Origin: DATBWZ01 sp036514535
GTDB taxonomy: Bacteria; JAMCPX01; DATBWZ01
Assembly: GCA_036514535.1 (NCBI GenBank)
Contig: DATBWZ010000005.1
Coordinates: 1-23,141, forward strand
Direction: 5' to 3'
Length of the DNA stretch: 23,141 nucleotides
Shown here one piece after another: positions 7,472 through 15,361 of this stretch. Under the pieces are notes generated by a model that saw only the letters and a list, made by a program, of their open reading frames with translations, had not been told where the DNA came from and ran no database searches. A program made the position numbers and the translations under genes. Within the stretch, counting starts at the first letter, position 1. Every line of letters begins with the position of its first letter.

Positions 7472-8824
7472 TCATCTATTTTTAAGCACGATAATAAGCC
7501 TGTCCCCCGGCTTTATGGGGTTGCCGTCAAGATTGTTCCATCGCTTTAAATCATGAATCAGAACATTGTGCTCGCGCGCAATCTCCCACAGTGTATCGTT
7601 TTTTTTGACAATGTAAGTTACTCTCGTTATACCGTCCTTATCCATTTCAAGAGATTTAGTTTTTTTTATTCGTCCGACTACAGGGATAACAATGTTCTTT
7701 CCGATTCTCAGCCCGCGGCTATTTTTAATTCCATTAGCATCCTTTATCAATGCAACCGTGGATCCATATTTAACAGCAAGCGTGGAGAGCGTATCTCCCC
7801 TTCTGATTTTATGGACACTGAATGTATAACGCTCGCTGGCTGGAATCTGTATCACCGCTGTCTGGCATAAATCTTTGTTCTCCGGTGGAACCTTCAGTAA
7901 ATACTTCATTTCGTAAGGCGGAGTGAAATTTGTTTTAAGTTCAGGATTCAGTTCTTTCATAACGCCATAGGGAATATTGCAAACATCTGAAATTACCCTC
8001 AGGTCATAGGTACCTGCGAGTGTAATTTTTTCGTAATTTATGTTTTCGCTGTAATCAATATCAACAAATCCGTATTTCTCCGGCTCTTTTGCAATAAGCG
8101 CCGCGGCAATCATTTTGGGCACATAATCCCTTGTCTCCCTTTTCAGATATCTTGTGTTTATCATTTCCCAGTAATCGTTGCTGCCAGACCGCTGCATAGC
8201 CCTGAGAACTTTTCCCTCGCCTGCATTGTAGGCTGCTGCCGCAAGATACCAGTGTCCAAACATATCATAAAGATCCTGGAGGTATTCGGCTGCAGCAATC
8301 GTTGACTTCTCCGGATCCCGTCTCTCGTCCACCCATTCGTTAACTCTAAGTCCATATCTCTTTCCGGTTGATTTTATAAACTGCCATGGACCGCTTGCCC
8401 TTGCCCTGGAATAGGCATGGGTGCTGAAGCCGCTCTCAATAAGCGCAAGGTAGACCATGTCTTCAGGCAGACGCTTCTCCTTCAGTATCTTTTTCATCAT
8501 CGGAATGTACTTTTCCGACCTGCTGAGCCATTTTCTGAAAATATCTGTTCTGACTGTCTGAAAATAATTTATGAAATAATTGACTTTTTCGTTGATTATT
8601 ATAGGAATGTCAAATTGAGGTGACCCGGTAAGACTCTCGGATTTCACAGGCCCCTCCTCTGCAAGAACTGCGTTTATTTCCGCATCATCTTTATTTTCCT
8701 TTATATCATTTTTTGCCTCTGTCAGATTAACTGGGCCGTCTTCTACTTTAGACTGCACGTCCACTGAATTTCTGGAACAAGAAATCAGCAAAAAGGAAAC
8801 AATTATCAAAAATAACATTCTCAA
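7472..8824 (-). CDS. mltD: MltD-like lipoprotein lytic transglycosylase with two LysM domains
   Basis: Peptidoglycan lytic transglycosylase of 450 residues. The N-terminus MRMLFLIIVSFLLISC is a lipoprotein signal with lipid-accepting Cys16. Positions 17-18 are Ser-Arg, not Asp, so sorting to the outer membrane is expected. A disordered acidic segment follows to about 70. The family-1 SLT domain at about 110-220 has catalytic Glu130 in ALIESGFS, then GPWQFI and AAAAYNAGEGKV. Two LysM repeats bind glycan: about 332-382 (IRRGDTLSTLAVKYGS) and 402-447 (VKKNDTLWEIAREHN). The start is TTG at 8824: AGGAG lies 8 nt upstream, whereas the ATG two codons on would be 14 nt away. It has its own strong promoter and is followed by the NifU-type gene. 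Confidence 0.95.
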   Translation of the reverse strand: MRMLFLIIVSFLLISCSRNSVDVQSKVEDGPVNLTEAKNDIKENKDDAEINAVLAEEGPVKSESLTGSPQFDIPIIINEKVNYFINYFQTVRTDIFRKWLSRSEKYIPMMKKILKEKRLPEDMVYLALIESGFSTHAYSRARASGPWQFIKSTGKRYGLRVNEWVDERRDPEKSTIAAAEYLQDLYDMFGHWYLAAAAYNAGEGKVLRAMQRSGSNDYWEMINTRYLKRETRDYVPKMIAAALIAKEPEKYGFVDIDYSENINYEKITLAGTYDLRVISDVCNIPYGVMKELNPELKTNFTPPYEMKYLLKVPPENKDLCQTAVIQIPASERYTFSVHKIRRGDTLSTLAVKYGSTVALIKDANGIKNSRGLRIGKNIVIPVVGRIKKTKSLEMDKDGITRVTYIVKKNDTLWEIAREHNVLIHDLKRWNNLDGNPIKPGDRLIIVLKNR

Positions 8825-8847
8825 CTTGAAAACTCCTAATTTAATTT

Positions 8848-8876
8848 ATTTTAATTTAGAATAATTGTTATGTCAA
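8848..8876 (-). promoter_or_regulatory. Strong sigma-70-type promoter for the transglycosylase gene
   Basis: On the minus strand a perfect -35 TTGACA (8876-8871), a 17-nt spacer and a -10 TAAAAT (8853-8848) lie in the 58-nt gap after the LolD-like gene. Transcription would start near 8841, leaving a leader of about 17 nt that contains the AGGAG used by the TTG start. This splits the envelope gene and nifU from the long upstream gene run, although read-through is possible because no terminator is seen. Confidence 0.7.
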
Positions 8877-8882
8877 TAAAAT

Positions 8883-9545
8883 TCATATAATCATCCCGTC
8901 AAAAATAGTTATCTTTCTTGTAGCGTGACTTGCCACATTTTCATCATGGGTAACAAGAATTACGACAAGCCCCTTCTTATGGTTAATTTCCTGTATTAGA
9001 TTGATGATCTGCGCTGCGGTTTTTGAATCCAGATTGCCCGTAGGTTCATCGGCAAGCAGGATTTGGGGATCATTCGCCAGGCTCCTCGCAATGGCAACCC
9101 GCTGCCTTTCACCTCCGGAAAGATGCGCTGGATAATGCCTTTCCCGTGCCTCCAGTCCAACAAGTTCAAGAAGGATCTCGGCGCGCTCACGCCTTTCATG
9201 CGGGTCGGATATTCTCTCAAACATGGGCAACTGCACATTCTCAAGCGCGGTTAAAGTATTTATAAGGTGAAAAGACTGGAATATAAATCCTACGGTTTTG
9301 GACCGGTATTCATCAAGATTTTTATTGTTTGTAATTGTTGTTCCATTTATGTGTATTTCTCCGGATGTAGGAATATCAAGCCCTCCGACAAGATGCAGAA
9401 GGGTGGATTTACCACTTCCGCTGGGTCCCATAACCGAGACAAATTCCCCATCTTTTATAGACAGGCTTACCCCCTTCAGGGCCTGAATTTTTCCACCATC
9501 ATAATGCTTTACAAGGTGTTTAATCCTGAGAACATCTTCACTCAT
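8883..9545 (-). CDS. LolD/MacB-type ABC transporter ATPase
   Basis: ATP-binding subunit of 220 residues, typical of the MacB/LolD/FtsE group. Visible motifs are Walker A GPSGSGKST (40-48), Q-loop Gln90, signature LSGGERQ (142-148), Walker B ILLADE (162-167) with D-loop GNLD, and H-loop His200. The ATG overlaps the 3' end of the permease gene by 8 nt, so the two should form one complex. Members power mechanotransmission, such as lipoprotein release or substrate expulsion to the periplasm, rather than classical transport. No periplasmic MacA or LolA partner is present, so the substrate is unknown. A 58-nt gap with a new promoter separates it from the transglycosylase. Confidence 0.95.
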   Translation of the reverse strand: MSEDVLRIKHLVKHYDGGKIQALKGVSLSIKDGEFVSVMGPSGSGKSTLLHLVGGLDIPTSGEIHINGTTITNNKNLDEYRSKTVGFIFQSFHLINTLTALENVQLPMFERISDPHERRERAEILLELVGLEARERHYPAHLSGGERQRVAIARSLANDPQILLADEPTGNLDSKTAAQIINLIQEINHKKGLVVILVTHDENVASHATRKITIFDGMII

Positions 9546-10668
9546 ATCTCAGAGCCTCCATTGGAGAAAGATTTGAGCCCCTTATTGCCGGATAAATTCC
9601 GCCAAGAATCCCGAGAATCATCGCAACTACAAAAGCCTCTCCTACAATATAAAGAGGAATATCGCCTCTCACGAATGTTTTAGTCAATGAATAATGGCTC
9701 AGCAACATGAGCAAAATCTTTCCTGTTACAGAACCGATAAACCAGCCGGCAACAGACATTATTACTGATTCCATCAGAATCATACGGGTAATCCTTCTTT
9801 TGCGCCATCCAACAGCCCTTAATAAGCCAAATTCCCTGGTCCTTTCAAAGACCGACATGCTCATGGTATTAAGGGTGCCAACCATTCCCACAATAAGGGC
9901 AATAATAGAGGTTGCCCATGCCATTCCCTTCGCTATATTGATTCCATTATGCTGTTTTATCGCCTCATCCGAAGCCGTTATTCTAAGTTCGGGGAATTTC
10001 CCCTCAATTGCCTTTTTTACCTCAGGATACTTATTCTTATCCTTAAGCCGGAGGTTGAAAAAAGTAACCTTGCCTTCCCTTCCCATCAGTTCCTGCATCA
10101 GTTTTATTGGCATAATAAGGCTTCCGTTCTCAAAGATGCTCTCGCTTTCATAAATTCCAACCACATTGAACACATCCGTTTCAATATTAATCTTATCCCC
10201 TGTTTTCTTTTTAAAATTCTCCGAGGTTATCGTTCCTATTATAAGTTCTTTCATTTTATTGTCTTTGGGAAATCTTCCTTGATTGCCCCACTTGCCATTT
10301 ACTATCTTTATATGCTGGAAAAGAAATTCATCCGGCTCCCAACCGTAGACTACTATTCCGGGACTATCTTCAATCGCCATCAGATCTACAAGTACGCCAG
10401 CTACACTCTCAATATTTTCCATCATGAGCAGGCTTTGCTTAATTTTTTCATCCACTGAACTGGTCATTATATAAACAGTCCCCTTCCTCATAATAATTGC
10501 ATCTGCTCCACGGGCTTTTATTGTTTCTATCCACTCATTCTCAAATCCGTTGGAGATTGTTACAAGCGACACGACAGCCATTATGCCCACAGAAATACCA
10601 GCGATCGTGAGAAGTGTCCGCATCTTCCTTCTTATCAGATTTTTAATTACCAGGGAAATGAATAACAT
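9538..10668 (-). CDS. MacB/LolC-type FtsX-family ABC permease
   Basis: Permease of 376 residues with the four-helix MacB/FtsX topology. TM1 at about 15-37 follows the amphipathic NLIRRKMRTLLTIAGI, which is characteristic of the family. A large periplasmic MacB_PCD domain spans about 40-245. Three C-terminal membrane segments (about 250-280, 300-330 and 340-365) form the FtsX domain, including ERTREFGLLRAVGW, the coupling segment that contacts the ATPase. The ending YPAIRGSNLSPMEALRYE is also typical. GGAG lies ahead of its ATG, only 4 nt after the Cys-rich gene. A single permease suggests a homodimeric transporter, unlike LolCE. MacB-type macrolide export and Lol-type lipoprotein release cannot be told apart from this sequence. 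Confidence 0.93.
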   Translation of the reverse strand: MLFISLVIKNLIRRKMRTLLTIAGISVGIMAVVSLVTISNGFENEWIETIKARGADAIIMRKGTVYIMTSSVDEKIKQSLLMMENIESVAGVLVDLMAIEDSPGIVVYGWEPDEFLFQHIKIVNGKWGNQGRFPKDNKMKELIIGTITSENFKKKTGDKINIETDVFNVVGIYESESIFENGSLIMPIKLMQELMGREGKVTFFNLRLKDKNKYPEVKKAIEGKFPELRITASDEAIKQHNGINIAKGMAWATSIIALIVGMVGTLNTMSMSVFERTREFGLLRAVGWRKRRITRMILMESVIMSVAGWFIGSVTGKILLMLLSHYSLTKTFVRGDIPLYIVGEAFVVAMILGILGGIYPAIRGSNLSPMEALRYE

Positions 10669-10672
10669 GTTT

Positions 10673-10963
10673 TTACTCTCCGCTGAATAGTTTATTCCAT
10701 TTTTTCATTGCGTCCTCGTTTGATCCTGCCTGTCTGGCAGAAAACGATGATTCTTTGAACTCAAAATACTCGCAGTAGTTGGCTTTCTCCCTGTCTGAAA
10801 CCCATTCGGCCTTTGGTTCGCGACACTTGTTATAATAATTTTCATCAAAAAAGCGGCAGTTCCTGCAGATGTGAATCTCTTTTGAACAATGCACGCACAA
10901 GTCCCTGAACCCGGGCGACCTTTCAATATGGAGTCCCTTTGAGCAAAAATAGCAGATCTTCAT
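10673..10963 (-). CDS. Small Cys-rich, probably zinc-binding protein of unknown function
   Basis: A 96-residue protein with eight cysteines, six of them in three CxxC pairs: Cys4/7, 23/26 and 33/36, plus Cys47 and Cys64. The first pairs (CYFC, CVHC, CRNC) look like two zinc-ribbon knuckles. The segment from CRNCRFFDENYYNKCREPKAEW to ANYCEYFEF is strongly patterned and resembles conserved hypothetical proteins I recall from Deltaproteobacteria. The last 30 residues are polar and probably flexible. No signal peptide or membrane segment is present, so it should be cytoplasmic. It lies 23 nt after ResB and 4 nt before the ABC permease. Structural zinc is inferred from the spacing; a Fe-S or redox role is not excluded. 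Confidence 0.85.
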   Translation of the reverse strand: MKICYFCSKGLHIERSPGFRDLCVHCSKEIHICRNCRFFDENYYNKCREPKAEWVSDREKANYCEYFEFKESSFSARQAGSNEDAMKKWNKLFSGE

Positions 10964-10986
10964 TTTTCCCCTTGGACAATTTTAAA

Positions 10987-12060
10987 TCAAATTATTTTTA
11001 TTATAACACTAAGAGACATAAAAATCATTAATACAAATGATAACCACTTCATAATACCTACTGCCGGATCATACCTTACCGATAATGTTACGTATTGCTC
11101 ATAGTCACTCAAGGCCACACTAATTCCGTCAGCTTTACTGTCTGTTCCTTTCCCTGCTTTCAAAAATTTTACCCAGTTGGAACCACCCCCTGCATCCTTT
11201 CTGGACAATACCACCATTGGAGATATCTCATCCTCACTGCTGTCCACTCTCAGTACCTTTCCGTTAATTATCGCAGAACTCTTGAAAATTCCGTCAACTC
11301 CCGGCACAATGAATTCTTCGTCCGGTTTCACACGATAGTTTTTGCCGTTTATCAGGATATTCATAACCTGGTCAAAACCAAAAAGATATATGGTATAAGA
11401 GAAGAACCTGAGCGGAGAATTGACCTGAATTATTTTTGATTTTACATCCGTTCCTGCAGAAACCTGAACCTCTGCATTGAATTCCCTATAGAAAGGAAGC
11501 GAATCCTGGTCCAGTATCAGCAAAGGGGCATTGCTGCTATTTCCAAAAATGCCCTTTACCCTTTCTGTAAATCCTTTTTTAAAGGTAAGGGATGGCGATT
11601 CAATGTATTCAACAATAAATTTCTTTAAAAACACTTTAATATCCTTATTGTTCAACTTAACCTGCGCATATCCTCCCTCTTTTATCTCCAGCACCGTCTC
11701 CCTCCATGTGAAGGTTGATATAAAGATTGCCGCAAGAACACCTATAATAAGCATATGATAGATTTTGGTTAAATAAAACCTCGGGTTCCCATTTTTAACT
11801 GACAGATTCAGACTGCACAGTATTAGATTGAGAGAAAAAAGTCCGGCGGTAAAAAGAAAAGCGGGAGAGTTGAAAATATTCAGCAGCCGCAGATTTTCCG
11901 CAAGAAAGATAAATCTGCCGCCTGCCATTTTATATTCCTCAAGTGAAATTCCCTGGGGGAATATGGTCCCCGCGAGATAAAATGCGCATAGAATCAGAAG
12001 ACTGATAACTGTAGTCCCAGCAGAGGAAAGAATATTATAAAATCTATACAGTGTAGGCAT
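10987..12060 (-). CDS. resB: ResB/Ccs1-like cytochrome c biogenesis protein
   Basis: Membrane protein of 357 residues that pairs with CcsA in system II cytochrome c maturation, where it helps deliver haem and reduced apocytochrome outside the membrane. Two N-terminal membrane segments (about 15-37 and 60-83), a third at about 98-118, a large extracytoplasmic beta-rich domain (about 125-325) and a last C-terminal helix give the ResB topology. LAGTIFPQG after TM1 and SPLRFFSYTIYLFGFDQ are family-like. The ATG at 12060 (MPTLYRF) is preferred: GGAG lies 12 nt upstream, and the overlap with ccsA is then 17 nt. The alternative TTG at 12090 would overlap by 47 nt. It is shorter than classical ResB but similar to the deltaproteobacterial form. 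Confidence 0.88.
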   Translation of the reverse strand: MPTLYRFYNILSSAGTTVISLLILCAFYLAGTIFPQGISLEEYKMAGGRFIFLAENLRLLNIFNSPAFLFTAGLFSLNLILCSLNLSVKNGNPRFYLTKIYHMLIIGVLAAIFISTFTWRETVLEIKEGGYAQVKLNNKDIKVFLKKFIVEYIESPSLTFKKGFTERVKGIFGNSSNAPLLILDQDSLPFYREFNAEVQVSAGTDVKSKIIQVNSPLRFFSYTIYLFGFDQVMNILINGKNYRVKPDEEFIVPGVDGIFKSSAIINGKVLRVDSSEDEISPMVVLSRKDAGGGSNWVKFLKAGKGTDSKADGISVALSDYEQYVTLSVRYDPAVGIMKWLSFVLMIFMSLSVIIKII

Positions 12061-12886
12061 GAATACTTGGAACTCCGAGGAGTTTAGCAAGCCAGTTGAC
12101 CCCGAGAAATGTCATTACCATTGCAATAAACCCCAGCACTCCTATAACAGAGGCTGCTGTTCCGGAAAGTTTTGTCTTATGGGAATGGTGGAGGTAGGCA
12201 GCATATATGGTCCAGGTTGCAAGCGCCCATGTCTCCTTAGGATCCCAGCTCCAATACCGTCCCCATGCCTGTTCCGCCCAGGCTGCTCCTGAAACAATTG
12301 CAAATGTAAGCAGGGGAAACGCAATGAGAACACTCTTGTATGCAAAGAGCCTCATCCTGTATCTTAGGGCAGTGTCCCTCGCTAATATTCTGATAAATTC
12401 ATGGGCAAAACTTACCACAAGGATTGCATAGGCGGAGAATGCAGCGAAAGCATGCCAGAAGAACCACCTGCTGTTGAGCGCAGGCGGCAGGCTGGCTGGC
12501 AGCGGATCCAGGAAAAAGAGCGAGTATCCTGTGGCCCCGGCAGCAAGAGGAAGGACAATAAGCCCGGAGATGTAATCCCGCCCTGTTATTATTATTGAAA
12601 CAAGATAAGATAACAGTGTAACCATGCTGAACCAGATTAGACTTTCGTACAGGGTTTGGAACGGCGGACGCCCTGTTTCATACCATCGCAGGGACGTGGA
12701 TATAATCAGGAGGACAAGGGTGGAATAAAGAAAAATATCCATGATGCGGTGCAACCGCAGGATTCTCATAGACTGGAGCAAAACAACAAAGAACAGCGCC
12801 GGGATTAAGAAAAACGCAAATAATGCAGCCCTCAATTCCAGAATCAGCAGCAGATTTCTGGTGTCAAGAATTTCGTATGTCGTCAT
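12044..12886 (-). CDS. ccsA: CcsA/ResC cytochrome c biogenesis protein (haem handling)
   Basis: A 280-residue polytopic membrane protein with about eight membrane segments. It carries the tryptophan-rich WWD signature WGRYWSWDPKETWALATW (208-225), which binds haem on the outer face of the membrane in CcsA/CcmC/CcmF proteins. Conserved flanking histidines expected as haem ligands are visible at His145 (WFFWHAF) and His233/His234 (YLHHSH). With ResB it forms the system II synthase that links haem to CxxCH apocytochromes. The gene overlaps lapA by 23 nt at its start and resB at its end. Its presence implies periplasmic c-type cytochromes; none is encoded here, and no CcdA or thioredoxin partner is in view. 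Confidence 0.95.
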   Translation of the reverse strand: MTTYEILDTRNLLLILELRAALFAFFLIPALFFVVLLQSMRILRLHRIMDIFLYSTLVLLIISTSLRWYETGRPPFQTLYESLIWFSMVTLLSYLVSIIITGRDYISGLIVLPLAAGATGYSLFFLDPLPASLPPALNSRWFFWHAFAAFSAYAILVVSFAHEFIRILARDTALRYRMRLFAYKSVLIAFPLLTFAIVSGAAWAEQAWGRYWSWDPKETWALATWTIYAAYLHHSHKTKLSGTAASVIGVLGFIAMVMTFLGVNWLAKLLGVPSIHAYTV

Positions 12887-13202
12887 CTTTCTCTACTGTT
12901 TCATTTGTTTGAGCGGCAACAGTTATCTCTTTATCCCTTTTTAGTTTTTCTATTTCTGTCCCTTTGTTACTTAATTCCCTGCGGAGGAAAAAATTGCGAA
13001 TTGCAAACTGCAGCCATCCTGCAACATATCCTGTAATTAAAAAAAAGGCAAAAAACACAAACATGGGCATATTGTATGTTTCATATTTCACAAATGGGAA
13101 TGTAAATTTAGTTGTTTTCATCAACTGCTCCATATTAGCCCCGAACAATAGAATCACAGCCACACCGACAACCACTAAAATTATCCATTTTATAATCTTC
13201 AT
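12864..13202 (-). CDS. LapA-domain (DUF1049) inner-membrane protein
   Basis: A 112-residue protein with two membrane segments (about 4-24 and 45-67), followed by a basic and charged coiled-coil-like tail (RRELSNKGTEIEKLKRDKE). This is the LapA layout; the second segment MFVFFAFFLITGYVAGWLQF and the RNFFLRRELSNK after it match the family well. In E. coli LapA helps regulate lipopolysaccharide assembly through LapB and FtsH. No LapB is adjacent here, so the same role is only a suggestion. AAAGGA precedes the ATG, which overlaps the HIT gene's stop (ATGA). Its own 3' end overlaps ccsA by 23 nt. Confidence 0.87.
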   Translation of the reverse strand: MKIIKWIILVVVGVAVILLFGANMEQLMKTTKFTFPFVKYETYNMPMFVFFAFFLITGYVAGWLQFAIRNFFLRRELSNKGTEIEKLKRDKEITVAAQTNETVEKDDDIRNS

Positions 13203-13675
13203 CTGATTTCCTTTTTTAACCGTTTGTACGTCTCCTCAAGCTGCTGAGCAACTACCTTTGTTCCCGCTGATACCGGCATAAAGTTCGTGTCTCCACTCCA
13301 CCTGGGAACTACATGGAAATGAATATGATCTTCAAGCCCGGCACCGGCAACCCTTCCGAGATTTAGCCCTATATTGAATCCCTGAGGCGCAAATGCCTTT
13401 TTGAGCAAGTTAATGGAAAAGACTATAAGCTTCATCAAATCCATATTCTCTGCGTCTGAAAGGGCTTCAAGAGATGAAATATGGGAATAGGGTGCCACCA
13501 TAAGGTGTCCGCTGTTGTAAGGAAACCTGTTAAGTATTATGAATGCCTCTTTCCCCCTGTGCAGGATAAGATTTCTGCTGTCACTCCGTTGTTTTATGTA
13601 TTTGCACAGAAAACACCCTTTCACGTTTGAAGAATCAATATATCTCATACGCCATGGTGCCCAGAGTCTTTCCAT
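13199..13675 (-). CDS. HIT-family nucleotide hydrolase/phosphorylase
   Basis: A 158-residue histidine-triad protein. The N-terminal signature WAPWRMRYI is followed by a CFLC pair (Cys21/24), likely zinc ligands as in Ap4A phosphorylase-like HIT proteins. LNRFPYNSGHLMVAP is the nucleotide-binding segment. The active site GAGLEDHIHFHVVPRW holds the triad His117, His119 and His121. Such enzymes cleave dinucleoside polyphosphates or AMP derivatives through a covalent histidine-AMP intermediate. The 158-residue length and WAPWRM start match the subgroup common near rpsA/sppA clusters in Deltaproteobacteria. It begins 2 nt after the phosphoesterase and its stop overlaps the lapA start. The physiological substrate is not determined. 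Confidence 0.94.
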   Translation of the reverse strand: MERLWAPWRMRYIDSSNVKGCFLCKYIKQRSDSRNLILHRGKEAFIILNRFPYNSGHLMVAPYSHISSLEALSDAENMDLMKLIVFSINLLKKAFAPQGFNIGLNLGRVAGAGLEDHIHFHVVPRWSGDTNFMPVSAGTKVVAQQLEETYKRLKKEIR

Positions 13676-13677
13676 CT

Positions 13678-14154
13678 TCAGACTCTTACAATCTCTCCGG
13701 TTAATTCCTTTTCAACCCGCAGAATTCCGAATGTATTCACATCGCTAAATCTCCTGTCAAGGAGCGTTCCCGGATTGAACATCAATATCCCGTTCTTACT
13801 GGAATTTCTCGGAGCATGGGTATGTCCGTAAACAATGCAATCAACATTCTGAAATTCCTTCAGCAGGCGATCCTCAATCCCCCACGGCGTACCCCATCCA
13901 TGGATAAGACCTATACTTGCTCCATTTGCTTTAACTGTTAATTTTCCCGGAAGAGAGGCTCTGATGTCAGAACCATCCATATTCCCAGCCACAGATTCAA
14001 ACTTCTCCCCATTGAGAAAACTTAGCATTTCTATACCGGTTATATCACCGGCATGAAGCAGAAGATCGCAGTCCTTGAGGTTCTTTTCATAAATTTCCAA
14101 AAACCTATCATCGGGAGATTCAAGATGGGTGTCTGAAATCACGATTATTTTCAT
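13678..14154 (-). CDS. YfcE/MJ0936-type metallophosphoesterase
   Basis: A 158-residue calcineurin-like phosphoesterase of the small YfcE/MJ0936 class. Metal-binding residues are all visible: Asp8 and His10 (SDTHLESP), Asp37 (LLHAGDIT), Asn58 (AGNMDG), His85 (LIHGWG), and His111/His113 (VYGHTHAP). The late LMFNPGTLLDRR is the usual NPGS-like segment. Members hydrolyse phosphodiesters with Mn or Ni in vitro, and the natural substrate is generally unknown. Its position next to a HIT hydrolase could mean joint nucleotide turnover (inference). It starts 7 nt after the HU/IHF gene with no strong Shine-Dalgarno, so coupling to the upstream gene is likely. Confidence 0.93.
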   Translation of the reverse strand: MKIIVISDTHLESPDDRFLEIYEKNLKDCDLLLHAGDITGIEMLSFLNGEKFESVAGNMDGSDIRASLPGKLTVKANGASIGLIHGWGTPWGIEDRLLKEFQNVDCIVYGHTHAPRNSSKNGILMFNPGTLLDRRFSDVNTFGILRVEKELTGEIVRV

Positions 14155-14161
14155 GTCCGGT

Positions 14162-14452
14162 TTATTTTTTATTTCCCTGATTTAAGAACATAATCATTTC
14201 TTTGCTCGCCTTAAAGAATGGATGAAGCCTCTCTGAAAGCTCCACGGACGCCCCGGACTTTGGATTCCGCGCTTTTCTCTTTCCCCTTTTACGGCCCTCA
14301 AATGTTCCAAATCCCCTTATTTCCACTCGATCGCTCTTCAGCATTGATTCAGTAATTGAATCAAAAACAACATCCACCGATGTTTTTATGTCCAGAAATG
14401 GTATGTCCATAAATTTTTCCGCTATTCTTTTTACAATATCACTTTTAAGCAT
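14162..14452 (-). CDS. HU/IHF-family DNA-bending protein, IHF-beta-like
   Basis: A 96-residue nucleoid protein. An N-terminal helical dimerisation part (MLKSDIVKRIAEKF to TESMLKSD) leads into VEIRGFGTFEGRKRGKR. The beta-arm tip RNPKSG (62-67) has the intercalating proline used to kink DNA. The C-terminal VELSERLHPFFKASKEM resembles IHF-beta more than HU. It lies directly downstream of sppA and near rpsA; in E. coli ihfB also follows rpsA. No IHF-alpha partner is in view, so it could act as a homodimer. GGGGG immediately precedes the ATG. Confidence 0.93.
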   Translation of the reverse strand: MLKSDIVKRIAEKFMDIPFLDIKTSVDVVFDSITESMLKSDRVEIRGFGTFEGRKRGKRKARNPKSGASVELSERLHPFFKASKEMIMFLNQGNKK

Positions 14453-14461
14453 ATTCCCCCC

Positions 14462-15346
14462 CTAATAGTGTAAAATATAATTCAGGGTAAGTCCTCTTAA
14501 AACCTGCTCTCTCCCAACCAAAAGCCTGTTGAGGTTATCAACAAACTTTTCAAATACGCGGAACTTTTTTCTCATAGGATACATAAGCTCCGGTTTGCCT
14601 TCAATATTTGCAAGATTAGCTGCAAGATCAATAGCGTCCTGAAAATTGCCAAGTTCATCAACCAAGCCTAATTCTTTTGCAATTTCCCCTGAAAAAATTC
14701 TGCCATCAGCAAGAGCCTTTACCTCTGTAAGCGGCAGTTTTCTCCCATCTGAAACTGCGCGGATAAATTGCGAATGAACATTATTTATAAGGCTCTGAAG
14801 GTAGCGTCTTTCTGATTCTTTCATTTCCCGGAATGGTGAACCAGCATCTTTGAATTCGCCGCTTTTTATTACCACCGGTTCTACCTTTGCCCATTTCAGG
14901 AGGTCTTTTATTTCCACATATTCCATTATGACCCCTATGCTCCCTGTTATAGTCCCTGGATTGGCAACTATCTTCTGCGCTCCGCAGGCAATATAATAAG
15001 CACCGGAAGCGCCAACGCTTCCCATAGACGCCACGACAATCTTTTCGTTTGATAATTTAGCAAGTTCTTCATAGACCTCCTGAGACGGACCTACAGCCCC
15101 ACCGGGGGAATCTATTCTAACAACGATTGCTTGGATGGAGTCATCCTCTTTGAACTGATTGATATCCCGGATAGCATATTCTGAATCCATGATGATACCC
15201 TTTATTTCCACAATGCCTATCTTTCCCTTCTGGAAAGCAATCTTTGAAATCATTTTGCCTACAGGTTCCCGCTGAACCGTCCGCAACACAAAAAATCCTA
15301 TTATAATGACAATAATAATGCCGATGAGGGCCCTGCGCCGTTTCAT
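14462..15346 (-). CDS. sppA: Signal peptide peptidase SppA, short 36K-type
   Basis: A 294-residue membrane-bound serine protease of family S49 that degrades released signal peptides. The N-terminus has a membrane anchor at about 6-24 (ALIGIIIVIIIGFFVL). The protease domain includes VVRIDSPGGAVGPSQE. Catalytic Ser114 lies in GSVGASGAYYIA and the general-base Lys166 in KSGEFKDAGSPFREM, so it uses the Ser-Lys dyad. ITGSIGVIMEY is also a family hallmark. The length fits the single-domain (SohB or Bacillus SppA) form, which assembles as a homo-octamer, not the double-length E. coli enzyme. It lies 15 nt after rpsA and 9 nt before the HU/IHF gene. Confidence 0.96.
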   Translation of the reverse strand: MKRRRALIGIIIVIIIGFFVLRTVQREPVGKMISKIAFQKGKIGIVEIKGIIMDSEYAIRDINQFKEDDSIQAIVVRIDSPGGAVGPSQEVYEELAKLSNEKIVVASMGSVGASGAYYIACGAQKIVANPGTITGSIGVIMEYVEIKDLLKWAKVEPVVIKSGEFKDAGSPFREMKESERRYLQSLINNVHSQFIRAVSDGRKLPLTEVKALADGRIFSGEIAKELGLVDELGNFQDAIDLAANLANIEGKPELMYPMRKKFRVFEKFVDNLNRLLVGREQVLRGLTLNYILHY

Positions 15347-15361
15347 GACCCCGCCATTTGG

